This document shows, one piece after another, positions 55,024 to 63,566 of a DNA stretch of 64,000 nt; positions within the stretch are counted from its first letter, which is position 1; each line of letters opens with the position of its first letter. The notes under the pieces were generated by a model, which saw only the letters and a list, made by a program, of their open reading frames with translations, had not been told where the DNA came from and ran no database searches. Both the position numbers and the translations under genes were made by a program. The DNA comes from Clostridia bacterium (GTDB lineage Bacteria; Bacillota; Clostridia; Christensenellales; CAG-138): NCBI GenBank assembly GCA_017416425.1, contig JAFQCL010000014.1, forward strand, positions 1 through 64,000, written 5' to 3'.

Positions 55024-55311
55024 TTAAACCTCCATACACAAATTGCTCAAAGCCCCACTTAATGCGGCAGCGCTGCTGGTATGAACGCGCAAAATCGGAA
55101 TATTGTTACGTTTAGCCTCCTGCTCGGCACTTATAACCATTTTGTGCGAGACAGTTCCTGTAAAAAGTATAAGCATATCTGGGCATCCCATTTTACGCTT
55201 GAGAGAGCCGTTTTCCTTTGTAAAAACCTTTGCCCTGCATCCATAACTTTTACATATATCCAAGTATTTGCATTCCATTCGTTCGTTACCGCCAACTATT
55301 ACAATACTCAT
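55024..55311 (-). CDS. DUF2325 small protein
   Basis: The 95-residue protein starts MSIVIVGGNERMECKYLDIC and matches the DUF2325 pattern; the VIVGG loop and a later CPDMLILFTGTVSHKM look like a small Rossmann-type fold. Its role is unknown. The ATG at 55309-55311 has a GGAGAAG site. It is the first gene of the flavodoxin operon and follows a long leader with two operator-like palindromes. Confidence 0.85.
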   Translation of the reverse strand: MSIVIVGGNERMECKYLDICKSYGCRAKVFTKENGSLKRKMGCPDMLILFTGTVSHKMVISAEQEAKRNNIPILRVHTSSAAALSGALSNLCMEV

Positions 55312-55411
55312 TCTTCTCCAACCTCGCACAAAATATACAAACTATCGGATAAAGTGTAGGTAAATGGCTTTTACTCCACCCACTTACATCAAAATCGAAA
55401 GTTCAAATTCA

Positions 55412-55427
55412 GTTAGACATTTCTAAC
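55412..55427. promoter_or_regulatory. DtxR-like operator, proximal copy
   Basis: GTTAGA, CATT, TCTAAC is a perfect 6-base inverted repeat and matches the distal copy at 55467-55482 in arms and spacing. The half-site resembles the DtxR/IdeR iron-repressor consensus TTAGGTTAG. Confidence 0.6.
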
Positions 55428-55444
55428 CGAATGGTGTAAAAAGC

Positions 55445-55460
55445 GCGGCTATTAAGCCGC
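55445..55460 (-). terminator. Hairpin between the two operators, possible attenuator
   Basis: GCGGCT, a 4-base loop, AGCCGC forms a perfect 6-base stem, followed on the minus strand by GCTTTTT. In the leader of the flavodoxin operon this could end transcription early. Confidence 0.5.
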
Positions 55461-55466
55461 CGTTTA

Positions 55467-55482
55467 GTTAGAGCCCTCTAAC
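55467..55482. promoter_or_regulatory. DtxR-like operator, distal copy at the predicted RNA start
   Basis: GTTAGA, GCCC, TCTAAC is the second perfect copy of the palindrome, 55 bases from the first. It lies at the predicted transcription start of the operon, where a bound repressor would block the promoter. Confidence 0.65.
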
Positions 55483-55490
55483 CAAACAAA

Positions 55491-55519
55491 GTTTAACACA
55501 TAGCTATGTCCTTTGTCAA
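55491..55519 (-). promoter_or_regulatory. Promoter of the DUF2325-DUF3793-flavodoxin operon
   Basis: On the minus strand, a perfect TTGACA (55514-55519) and TTAAAC (55491-55496) are 17 bases apart. The spacer contains the palindrome ACATAGCTATGT. Confidence 0.65.
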
Positions 55520-55601
55520 TACCTGATTTGATCTTTATTGCATACATATCAAAATATATTCCCGCATCCATGCATGCGGTATTTTGTCATTTTCAAATAA
55601 A

Positions 55602-55625
55602 TTGTGACAAATTCAAATGTCACAA
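55602..55625. promoter_or_regulatory. Inverted repeat upstream of the activase promoter
   Basis: TTGTGACA, eight bases, TGTCACAA is a perfect 8-base inverted repeat ending 9 bases before the -35 box, a place typical of an activator site. The wide spacing rules out the Rex and CRP patterns. Confidence 0.5.
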
Positions 55626-55633
55626 AACACCGC

Positions 55634-55662
55634 TTGACAAAAAACGCGCAGATTGTTACCAT
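55634..55662 (+). promoter_or_regulatory. Promoter of the giant activase gene
   Basis: A perfect TTGACA (55634-55639) and TACCAT (55657-55662) are 17 bases apart. The leader to the start codon is about 175 bases. Confidence 0.6.
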
Positions 55663-55843
55663 TGCAGAAAAAAAGCGGCACATACGTGACACTAGTTGAT
55701 GTAATAAGGTGTGCCTATACGTTTAAGCCCTGAATCATCGTTTTGGGCTTTGCTACAAAAAATTTTTATCCGGTTCACAATAAAGCCAGCTCCTGACTAT
55801 ATTGTTTTTAGAACCGAATAACAGTATATCCGAGGTTATTAAA

Positions 55844-58800
55844 ATGAATGAATACAGAGCCGGCATAGACGTTGGTTCTACAACCGTTAAGCTGGTGATT
55901 TTAGACCAGCATAATAAAATATTATACAGCGACTATCGGCGACATTACGCCCATACACGGGATACACTTGCCGCGCTTTTAAATGACGCCATAGCAACAG
56001 TAGGTGATGTTTCTACACATGTACACATTACCGGCTCAGGCTCTATAAGCCTTTCTAAGGCTCTTGATATTACCTTTGTTCAGGAGGTAGTTGCTGTTGC
56101 TTCAGCGCTTAAGTCAATTGCCCCAGATGCTGATGTCGCAATCGAACTTGGCGGTGAGGACGCAAAGATCATTTACTTTACTGGCGGGCTTGAAGAGCGC
56201 ATGAATGGAGTTTGCGCCGGCGGCACTGGATCTTTTATAGACCAGATGGCGGCTCTTCTTAAAACCGATGCTATGGGTCTTAATGCAGAAGCTGTATCCT
56301 ACGAACAGATATATCCCATTGCAGCAAGATGCGGTGTATTTGCGAAAACCGACATTCAGCCCCTCATAAACGAGGGCGCTGCAAGACCCGACCTTGCTGC
56401 CTCTATTTTTCAGGCGGTCGTAAACCAGACCATTTCAGGACTTGCCTGTGGTAAGCCCATACGAGGCTGTGTTGCATTTTTAGGAGGTCCTCTGCATTTT
56501 TTGACCGAACTTAGAAGATCGTTCATACGCACGCTGAAGCTTACGCCGGATATGGTAGTTGATCCTGAAAATTCGCACCTCTTTGCGGCCATAGGCGCCG
56601 CCATGCAAGAAGACGAAAGCAAGCCTGTAAATCTCAGCGTTCTCCATGAACAGCTCAAGCTGTGTACCCAAATAGGTTTTGAAATAAAGCGCCTTCCCCC
56701 CCTTTTTGAGAATCAGACGGAATATGACGTTTTTTTAAAGCGCCATGAAAAAGCTGTTATCAAGCGTGGCGAGCTTTCACAATATGCGGGAAACTGCTTC
56801 CTCGGCATAGATGCGGGCTCTACCACCACCAAAATCGCGCTTATCGGTGAATCTGGCGAACTGCTTTACTCATTTTACTCAAGCAATGAGGGCAGACCCA
56901 TTAAAACCGCTATCAGCGCAATTTCAGAACTGAAAACACTTCTGCCTGATACCGCAAAAATAGCTCGTTCATGTTCTACCGGCTATGGTGAGGCGCTTTT
57001 TAAGTCCGCGTTTTGTCTTGACGAAAGCGAAGTCGAAACTATAGCTCATTGTATGGCTGCCGAGTTCTTTGATGATGATGTTGATTGCGTACTCGACATA
57101 GGCGGGCAGGACATGAAGTGCATAAAACTTAAAAACCATTCCGTTGACGATATACTTCTAAATGAGGCCTGTTCATCGGGATGCGGCTCTTTCATAGAAA
57201 ATTTTGCATCGTCACTTGGCTATACCGCCGAGGAATTCGCTGATAAGGCTCTTTTTGCGAAAAACCCGATCGACCTTGGCACACGCTGCACCGTATTTAT
57301 GAATTCAAACGTGAAGCAGGCGCAAAAAGAGGGCGCGCCTGTTTCAGACATATCCGCCGGCCTTGCGTATTCCGTAATTAAAAACGCGCTGTACAAAGTG
57401 ATAAAGCTTGCGGATGTGAAGGAACTTGGCGCACATGTAGTCGTGCAGGGCGGCACGTTTTATAATAAAGCCGTTTTAAGAGCCTTTGAGAAAATATCGG
57501 GCGCCGAAGTCGTTTGCCCCGATATAGCCGGAATCATGGGTGCTTTTGGCGCGGCTCTTATTGCAAAGGCGCATTACATTGGTCAGCCGACTACGATGCT
57601 CCCCCTATCCGAAATTGAGCAGCTCTCATATGTTACATCCACAGCACGATGCAAGGGTTGTTCTAACAAATGTGTGCTCACTATCAATACATTCCCAAAT
57701 AGCAGAAAGCATATAACAGGCAATCGCTGTGAAAAGGGATTAGGCAATACACATAATCATCACGAAGCGCCTAATATGTATGCATATAAAAAGTTGCGTA
57801 TGTTCAATTATCAACCCCTTGATGAAGCTGAGGCAAAAAGAGGTACGATCGGCATACCGCGCGTACTTAATATATATGAGAACTATCCGTTCTGGGCTGT
57901 ATTCTTCCATGAGCTTGGCTTTCGCGTGGTTCTTTCCCCCTTTTCAGATAGACGCCTCTATGAGCTGGGAATGGAGTCCATACCCTCTGAATCCGAGTGT
58001 TATCCGGCAAAGCTCGCCCACGGGCATGTTCAGTGGCTTATAGATAGAGGAATTAAAACCATATTTCACCCATGTGTATTCTATGAGCGGCAGGAAACCG
58101 AAGGCGCACAAAATCACTACAATTGCCCCATAGTCGTATCATACCCTGAAAACCTAAAAAACAATGTTGAAGCTGTGACCGAAGGCAATATACGCTATAT
58201 ACGCCCATTTATCGCTTTTACAGATGAAAAAACAGCTGGTAAGCGCCTGGTGGAGCTTTGCGCCAAGGAGTGGGATATACCTGCCCATGAGGTAAAAAAA
58301 GCAGTACACAAGGCGTGGCTCGAGCAATCGCGGGCAAAGAAGGATATTTTGGCCGAAGGAACCCGCATGATGGCCGAAATGGAAAAGAATCATGCGCGTG
58401 GAATAGTTCTCGCAGGGCGTCCCTATCATGTGGACCCCGAGATAAACCATGGCATACCCGAAATGATAGCATCTTATGGACTATACGTATTTTCAGAGGA
58501 TAGTCTTCCAATAGATTTTAAGCCCAGTCGTCCGATAAGAGCTAACGATCAATGGGTATATCACTCAAGACTATATACGGCTGCAGAATTTGTTTTAAGG
58601 CGCAATGATCTTGAGCTTATACAGCTTAACTCCTTCGGTTGCGGGCTTGATGCCGTAACTACGGATCAGGTATCCGAGATACTTCAAAGCGCGAATAAGA
58701 TTCATACCGTACTTAAAATAGACGAAGTCAATAATCTTGGAGCCGCCAGAATAAGGATACGCAGTCTGCTTGCGGCAATAAACAGACGTGATAAATCCGG

Positions 58801-60073
58801 CACAAACCTCGCTGTACCTTTTTCGGGATATAATCGAACCGAATATACGGAAAACATGTTTAGGGACAAATATACCATACTTGCTCCTCAGATGAGTCCC
58901 ATCCACTTCGATATATTAGAGCCGATATTTCTAAAGTACGGCTTTAATGTGGAAATATTGAATAACGATAACCGAAAAGCAATAGATACGGGACTTAAAT
59001 TCGTAAATAACGATGCCTGCTTCCCCTCTGTAACGGTAGTTGGGCAGATAATGGAAGCTGTACTATCCGGGCGATATGATACAAGCCGTCTTGCGATCAT
59101 AATGACGCAAACGGGCGGCTGCTGTAGAGCCAGCAACTATGTGGGCTTCATAAGAAAGGCGCTTGATAGAGTCAATCTTTCCCATATTCCCGTAATATCT
59201 CTGAATGTAAACGGCATGGAAAAAAATAAAGGTTTTAATCCTCCCCTTTCCATGCTCTATACAGCTATGAAGGCAATCGTATATGGCGATCTGTTGATGA
59301 AATGCCTTTATCGTGTGCGCCCCTATGAGCTTATACCAGGTTCTGCGAATGAGCTACATAAAAAATGGCGTAATATATGCATAGATTCACTTATAAATAA
59401 AAAAAGCAGGTATTCCTATCGCAGGGTATGCAAGGGCATCGTAAAGGCTTTTGATGAGCTGCCTGTAAACGAAAATCTCAAAAAACCAAGAGTAGGCATT
59501 GTTGGCGAGATACTTGTAAAGTATATGCCTCTTGCAAATAATCATCTTGTGGATCTGCTAGAACATGAGGGCGCGGAGGCTGTAGTACCTGATCTGATCG
59601 ATTTTTTAAATTACTGTATGTATAATGCAGACTATAAACATAAGTTCCTTGGGGGAAAATGGACATCTGCCGCCATATCCAAAATCGGTATCGCCGCGAT
59701 TCAAGCCATAAGGAAGCCCGCTCTTAACGCGATTTCAAAAAGCAAGCGTTTTATGGCGCCTCCGCCTATCAAGGAGATCGCAAAGCTTTCCAAGCCATTT
59801 TTATCGCTTGGAAATCAATATGGCGAAGGTTGGTTTTTAACAGGTGAAATGGTTGAGCTAATCACCTCAGGCACGCCAAACATAGTATGTATTCAGCCCT
59901 TTGCTTGTCTTCCCAATCACGTTGTCGGTAAGGGTGTTATAAAGGTTCTGAAAAAAGCCTATCCCCTTGCTAACATCGTAGCGGTCGACTATGACCCCGG
60001 CGCCAGCGAAGTAAATCAGCTTAACCGCATAAAGCTGATGCTCTCGGGGGCAAAGACAAGCTGCAATTTATAA
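55844..60073 (+). CDS. Giant 2-hydroxyacyl-CoA dehydratase activase-related protein
   Basis: Activases such as HgdC use ATP and a 4Fe-4S cluster to push an electron into a dehydratase. This 1,409-residue protein fuses two activase (BadF/BadG-type) ASKHA domains, with GIDVGSTTVKL near 7 and GIDAGSTTTKI near 318, a DUF2229 domain (about 650-900), and a HgdB-like C-terminal part. The second activase has CSSGCGSF, whose cysteines suit a cluster, and the first has GVCAGGTGSF. Members are common in gut clostridia but of unknown substrate. The ATG at 55844 has a GAGG site 8 bases upstream. Confidence 0.88.
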   Translation: MNEYRAGIDVGSTTVKLVILDQHNKILYSDYRRHYAHTRDTLAALLNDAIATVGDVSTHVHITGSGSISLSKALDITFVQEVVAVASALKSIAPDADVAIELGGEDAKIIYFTGGLEERMNGVCAGGTGSFIDQMAALLKTDAMGLNAEAVSYEQIYPIAARCGVFAKTDIQPLINEGAARPDLAASIFQAVVNQTISGLACGKPIRGCVAFLGGPLHFLTELRRSFIRTLKLTPDMVVDPENSHLFAAIGAAMQEDESKPVNLSVLHEQLKLCTQIGFEIKRLPPLFENQTEYDVFLKRHEKAVIKRGELSQYAGNCFLGIDAGSTTTKIALIGESGELLYSFYSSNEGRPIKTAISAISELKTLLPDTAKIARSCSTGYGEALFKSAFCLDESEVETIAHCMAAEFFDDDVDCVLDIGGQDMKCIKLKNHSVDDILLNEACSSGCGSFIENFASSLGYTAEEFADKALFAKNPIDLGTRCTVFMNSNVKQAQKEGAPVSDISAGLAYSVIKNALYKVIKLADVKELGAHVVVQGGTFYNKAVLRAFEKISGAEVVCPDIAGIMGAFGAALIAKAHYIGQPTTMLPLSEIEQLSYVTSTARCKGCSNKCVLTINTFPNSRKHITGNRCEKGLGNTHNHHEAPNMYAYKKLRMFNYQPLDEAEAKRGTIGIPRVLNIYENYPFWAVFFHELGFRVVLSPFSDRRLYELGMESIPSESECYPAKLAHGHVQWLIDRGIKTIFHPCVFYERQETEGAQNHYNCPIVVSYPENLKNNVEAVTEGNIRYIRPFIAFTDEKTAGKRLVELCAKEWDIPAHEVKKAVHKAWLEQSRAKKDILAEGTRMMAEMEKNHARGIVLAGRPYHVDPEINHGIPEMIASYGLYVFSEDSLPIDFKPSRPIRANDQWVYHSRLYTAAEFVLRRNDLELIQLNSFGCGLDAVTTDQVSEILQSANKIHTVLKIDEVNNLGAARIRIRSLLAAINRRDKSGTNLAVPFSGYNRTEYTENMFRDKYTILAPQMSPIHFDILEPIFLKYGFNVEILNNDNRKAIDTGLKFVNNDACFPSVTVVGQIMEAVLSGRYDTSRLAIIMTQTGGCCRASNYVGFIRKALDRVNLSHIPVISLNVNGMEKNKGFNPPLSMLYTAMKAIVYGDLLMKCLYRVRPYELIPGSANELHKKWRNICIDSLINKKSRYSYRRVCKGIVKAFDELPVNENLKKPRVGIVGEILVKYMPLANNHLVDLLEHEGAEAVVPDLIDFLNYCMYNADYKHKFLGGKWTSAAISKIGIAAIQAIRKPALNAISKSKRFMAPPPIKEIAKLSKPFLSLGNQYGEGWFLTGEMVELITSGTPNIVCIQPFACLPNHVVGKGVIKVLKKAYPLANIVAVDYDPGASEVNQLNRIKLMLSGAKTSCNL

Positions 60074-60121
60074 AACCTATAAAAATACTTACTGGTTTCT
60101 TTGAATACTTATAACTAAGGC

Positions 60122-60151
60122 TTGACAGATGTTAACTGCGTGATGTATAAT
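60122..60151 (+). promoter_or_regulatory. Sigma-A promoter of the DUF4190 gene
   Basis: A perfect TTGACA and a perfect TATAAT are 18 bases apart, leaving a short leader to the ATG at 60179. Confidence 0.8.
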
Positions 60152-60178
60152 AAGTTATTCTTTTGGGAGGTAAACATT

Positions 60179-60478
60179 ATGGAACAAAACAACAAGTTTT
60201 CAATTATCGCACTGGTTTGCGGTATCCTTGGCATCATCGGCGCATGGATCCCGGTCGTTTGCTATTTTACTTTTGTGCTATCCATACTCGGCATCGTTTT
60301 CGGTGCTAAGGGAATGAAGATGGCTCAGGCAAACGGCGGTCAGGGCAAGGGTCTTGCAGTTGCAGGTCTTGTATGCGGCATTGTTGGAGCCGTTGTTGGT
60401 CTAATCGGCATACTTTGTGTTGCATGTGCTGCTGCTACTGTCGGCTGCGCAGGTCTCAATGCAGGTCTTTTCAGCTGA
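60179..60478 (+). CDS. DUF4190 family small membrane protein
   Basis: The 99-residue protein has two hydrophobic segments, about 8-40 (LVCGILGIIGAWIPVV) and 58-95, joined by a glycine-rich loop (GGQGKGLAVAGLVCG). This matches DUF4190, small membrane proteins of unknown role. The ATG at 60179 has a GGGAGG site. A terminator follows, so it is a single-gene unit. Confidence 0.85.
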   Translation: MEQNNKFSIIALVCGILGIIGAWIPVVCYFTFVLSILGIVFGAKGMKMAQANGGQGKGLAVAGLVCGIVGAVVGLIGILCVACAAATVGCAGLNAGLFS

Positions 60479-60496
60479 TATTTAAACAAAACAATT

Positions 60497-60526
60497 ATTG
60501 CCGGGCATGACTTCATGTCCGGTCAA
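60497..60526 (+). terminator. Terminator of the DUF4190 gene
   Basis: CCGGGCATGA pairs with TCATGTCCGG (one G-U pair) across a 2-base loop, with flanking ATTG/CAAT. It ends just 12 bases before the lgt start codon. Confidence 0.7.
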
Positions 60527-60537
60527 TTTATATAACT

Positions 60538-61335
60538 ATGATCCCAAATTTTGAACTTTTCGGAAAAACATTCTCTCCCTATATGCTATTCGCATTAGCG
60601 GGAATACTTATAACGCTTTGGTTTTCATATTCCAAAGCAAAAAAGCATGCTCTTAATGAAGTTTCCATGCTCTATACGTTTTTGATCTCAGCCGTAGGTA
60701 TATTTATCGGAATGCACCTTTTATACGGAATAACAATGTATGAGCATATAATCTACTTCTTCAGCCACCTTGATGAGATAACATCATTTTCCGTATTTAT
60801 AGATCGCATGGCCGTTATCTTCGGAGGCTCAGTATTCTATGGCGGGCTTTTGGGAGGACTTTTTGTGGGCATGCTGTGTTATAAGAAAATGAAGCTTACG
60901 CCTTTATATGCGGATATTGCTGCCTGTTCCATACCGTTGTTCCATTTTTTCGGAAGGCTTGGGTGTTTTTTCACCGGATGCTGCTATGGCATAGAGTGCG
61001 ATATTGGTATAGTCTATCATTATCATCCGGATGAATTAGTAAACGGAATAACACGCTTTCCGATACAGCTGGTTGAAGCTTTGTTCAATCTCGTACTGTT
61101 TTTTGTGTTGCTCATGCTTTTAAAAAAGGGAAGACGGCATGGCCGGCTTCTCAGCATATATCTTCTTTCCTATTCCGTATTCCGCTTTTTCGCAGAATAC
61201 CTGCGCGGTGACTCTATACGCGGCTTTGTGGGACCCTTTTCGACATCTCAATTAATAAGCCTATTGATAGTAGCCGGTGTGATAATTTATTACATAATAA
61301 AGCGCCGCAAAAAAAGCCTGAAACACGCCGTTTAG
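60538..61335 (+). CDS. lgt: Prolipoprotein diacylglyceryl transferase Lgt
   Basis: Lgt attaches diacylglycerol to the cysteine of lipoprotein precursors at the membrane. The 265 residues have about seven membrane helices, the signature HFFGRLGCFF (136-145, with essential Arg140) and FRFFAEYLRGD near 210. Lipoproteins such as the one at 47561 need it. The ATG has no evident ribosome-binding site and lies right behind a terminator hairpin; the sequence before it (TATATAAC) could be a -10 box. A paralogue elsewhere is possible. Confidence 0.88.
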   Translation: MIPNFELFGKTFSPYMLFALAGILITLWFSYSKAKKHALNEVSMLYTFLISAVGIFIGMHLLYGITMYEHIIYFFSHLDEITSFSVFIDRMAVIFGGSVFYGGLLGGLFVGMLCYKKMKLTPLYADIAACSIPLFHFFGRLGCFFTGCCYGIECDIGIVYHYHPDELVNGITRFPIQLVEALFNLVLFFVLLMLLKKGRRHGRLLSIYLLSYSVFRFFAEYLRGDSIRGFVGPFSTSQLISLLIVAGVIIYYIIKRRKKSLKHAV

Positions 61336-61368
61336 AATAAAGCCCGGGTCTGATGACAATAAAAATTA

Positions 61369-61408
61369 AGCAGCCACTTCACAACGATAATGAACCGGCT
61401 GCTGTTTT
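61369..61408 (+). terminator. Terminator of lgt
   Basis: AGCAGCC pairs with GGCTGCT around a 21-base loop, followed by GTTTTT. It lies 34 bases past the lgt stop codon. Confidence 0.75.
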
Positions 61409-61496
61409 TATTTGCAGGGAATCTAATGTGATTAAGCGCCTGTAGACACTTTTTATGTTTGCAGGTATTTTAGCATTTCATGTCTTACAAGCCTTT

Positions 61497-62021
61497 TCAG
61501 ACGCCTTCAGCTTCTGATCTTAGTTTATAAAACTGCCGCAGCCACTCCGGTAAGATATCATCGTGGTCGGTTATTTTTTCAAGTGTCCTTTTTCCGATAC
61601 GTCGGTCTAAAACGGCAAACATTCTTATTAGCGGGTTTTCAGAAAAAATGCTGTCTTGAATCGATTGATTTCGGTATTGCTCAAGCGCTTCGCAGAATTC
61701 GATATCCGTATACTCTGTCCTGTTGTTCACAGAAATACGATCAAAAGTCTCCCAAAAACCCTGCCAATAGTCCGTTATTGTCATGAGATGCTTGTGGATA
61801 TCCGATAAGGAAAGTCCATTATTGATGAAATATGTATTAACTGTTTCCAAGGAAAACTGTTTAACAAGCTTTTTATCAATAAATATCTCGAAAACCCTAC
61901 AACTATCCATTCCAACATAAGTTGTACAATTATATCGTACTCGCCCTTTAAGAGACTCTGCTATCATTTCCTGCTCAAGGTATTTGCGCATACCGCTCCA
62001 CGAACCCAAAACCTTACTCAT
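61497..62021 (-). CDS. Conserved protein of unknown function, possibly SF0329 family
   Basis: The 174 residues begin with WSGMRKYLEQEMIAESLKGRVRYNCTTY and later have NPLIRMFAVLDRRIGKRTL (about 131-149). I recall these patterns from proteins labelled SF0329 in clostridia; the match is from memory. It is cytoplasmic, with no membrane helix, and helical. Function unknown. It stands alone, preceded by a 167-base gap and a terminator of the MBL-fold gene. Confidence 0.7.
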   Translation of the reverse strand: MSKVLGSWSGMRKYLEQEMIAESLKGRVRYNCTTYVGMDSCRVFEIFIDKKLVKQFSLETVNTYFINNGLSLSDIHKHLMTITDYWQGFWETFDRISVNNRTEYTDIEFCEALEQYRNQSIQDSIFSENPLIRMFAVLDRRIGKRTLEKITDHDDILPEWLRQFYKLRSEAEGV

Positions 62022-62099
62022 TAAAATGTCTCCGTTCTCAAGCTTTTTCCCATTTTACCATACTAATGCTTGAAAAATAAATACCGCCTCAGCAATAAA

Positions 62100-62136
62100 C
62101 AAACAGAGCATCTCATTATGAAGAGTGCCCTGTTTG
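62100..62136 (-). terminator. Terminator of the MBL-fold gene
   Basis: On the minus strand, CAAACAGGGCACTC pairs with GAGATGCTCTGTTTG through a 14-base stem with one bulge and a G-U pair, followed by TTTATTGC. Confidence 0.65.
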
Positions 62137-62188
62137 GCAAATTTTTCTTTAAAGCAAAACCAAGAGCAAATTAATTGGGGCTTAAACC

Positions 62189-62836
62189 CTAACAGCGCTC
62201 ATAATCAAGCACCAGCACCCTGTCTTCACCTAAGTTTATTCTTCCAAGGGTAGCGCTGCTTTGCCCAAGACGATGTATCAGGCACTTTTCCGCACTGGTC
62301 AGGAAATTATCCACTGTATCCAAATCTATAGCGCATGCATTAGTCTTATAATGCATAGGTATTACAACACTTGGCCTGAGTTGATTCGCTACAGCCCTTG
62401 CGCCCTTATAATCAACCGTATACTTTCCCCCAACAGGTACTAACAGTACATCGATATCACCTATCGCCTTCACAGTTTCATCAGGCAAAACATGACCTAA
62501 ATCACCACAATGAAGAACGCGAATATCGTCCATCTCAACTATGAACATAATATTGTTACCTCGCTGCCTTCCCTCATTTTCATCATGCCATGTGGGTACG
62601 CCTATAATGCGAACTCCCTTTTGAATGGTTTCTCCCGGAGCAATAATCCTTATGGGGTTGCCTCTTACGGCTTCATAATAATTATGGTCGTGATGGCTGT
62701 GACTGATAGTCATAATATCAGCCTCTATATCATGCAGATCATACCCCACGCCCCTATCACAAGGATCCATTAGCAGTCTTACACCTTCATTGTTAGTTAG
62801 CAAAAAGCAAGAATGCCCATACCACTTGATTTCCAT
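62189..62836 (-). CDS. MBL-fold metallo-hydrolase (UPF0173/UlaG-like)
   Basis: The 215 residues begin MEIKWYGHSCFLL, with the metal motif SHSHHDH (His46, His48, Asp50, His51), CGDLGHVL, and PMHYKTN near 160. This places it in the UlaG-like group of metallo-beta-lactamase fold hydrolases. Most members have no known substrate. No signal peptide is seen, so it is cytoplasmic. It follows a hypothetical gene by 20 bases and may share its transcript. Confidence 0.87.
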   Translation of the reverse strand: MEIKWYGHSCFLLTNNEGVRLLMDPCDRGVGYDLHDIEADIMTISHSHHDHNYYEAVRGNPIRIIAPGETIQKGVRIIGVPTWHDENEGRQRGNNIMFIVEMDDIRVLHCGDLGHVLPDETVKAIGDIDVLLVPVGGKYTVDYKGARAVANQLRPSVVIPMHYKTNACAIDLDTVDNFLTSAEKCLIHRLGQSSATLGRINLGEDRVLVLDYERC

Positions 62837-62856
62837 ATGTATATCCTCCTTATTTT

Positions 62857-63462
62857 TTATAACAGAAGCAGCCGTAAAATAGCTGCATTAAATTCACCTG
62901 CAACACTGTAATGCATTATCTTTTGTTCATCGTTAAGCTTCCTCGCAAAGCTCAAAACATGCTTTGAAGCATTTTCAATCGCGTTTATCCGCTGTTTCCG
63001 GCTAAGCTGTGGGTCGCACGCGGCATAAACCTCCCAAAATAGCTCTCTATAGCAGCCGACACGAGGACAACCCATCCCGGTGCAGCCGGATTGAGTCAAA
63101 AGCTTTGCTACAGCATAGTCCCTGCTTGTCTCAAGTACAGTAGGAAGCGAAGGCACAGGCAGCTTTTGGCTTATGTACCCAATAAGCAAATCCAAAAAAT
63201 CATACTTCAGCTTAAAATTTATATGCCCAATTGTAGCATTTAATTCCTCAAAAGGACATATACCCAACAAATATTCTGTAAATTCAGGCTTTATTTTGGG
63301 TATTAAATCCCCTGCTTCGCACCCGTATCTTATGACAGTTACCGATAGCTCGCCATGTCTTGATCGGAACGATATATCACTATTCTTTACCGCAATCCCT
63401 AAATTTACTTCAAATAAAGCTGTCAACAAGTGACGTAGCTCATCATGTAGTATCAAGCTCAT
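62857..63462 (-). CDS. Hypothetical protein with a cysteine cluster
   Basis: I do not recognise this 201-residue protein. It begins MSLILHDELRHLLTALFEVN and is mostly helical. A compact cysteine group, CTGMGCPRVGC near residues 128-138, could bind a metal or cluster. I chose the ATG at 63460-63462, which has a GGAG 6 bases upstream; an in-frame ATG 13 codons earlier lacks a ribosome-binding site. It lies 20 bases before the MBL-fold gene and is probably co-transcribed. Confidence 0.65.
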   Translation of the reverse strand: MSLILHDELRHLLTALFEVNLGIAVKNSDISFRSRHGELSVTVIRYGCEAGDLIPKIKPEFTEYLLGICPFEELNATIGHINFKLKYDFLDLLIGYISQKLPVPSLPTVLETSRDYAVAKLLTQSGCTGMGCPRVGCYRELFWEVYAACDPQLSRKQRINAIENASKHVLSFARKLNDEQKIMHYSVAGEFNAAILRLLLL

Positions 63463-63566
63463 AGCAGCTCCAAAGTTTATGCCAATACTGCACCTATCCA
63501 TGTTTAATAATCTATTATATCAGAAAAACACGGCAATGTCATTACCTAATTGTGAAATTTAACCAC

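Larger units (their letters stand above)
55312..55843. other. Long divergent control region between DUF2325 and the giant activase
   Basis: This 530-base stretch has no gene. From left to right it holds two GTTAGA-N4-TCTAAC operators around a hairpin, the promoter of the flavodoxin operon, a small inverted repeat (CCGCAT and ATGCGG, 55562-55579), the TTGTGACA inverted repeat, the activase promoter, and a weak leader hairpin (AAGCCC and GGGCTT, 55725-55750). Confidence 0.6.

Noticed and set aside
55602-55625. Rex or CRP/FNR site
   Set aside because: The half-sites TTGTGA/TCACAA match at the ends, but the central spacing is 12 bases instead of the 6 of Rex and CRP sites.
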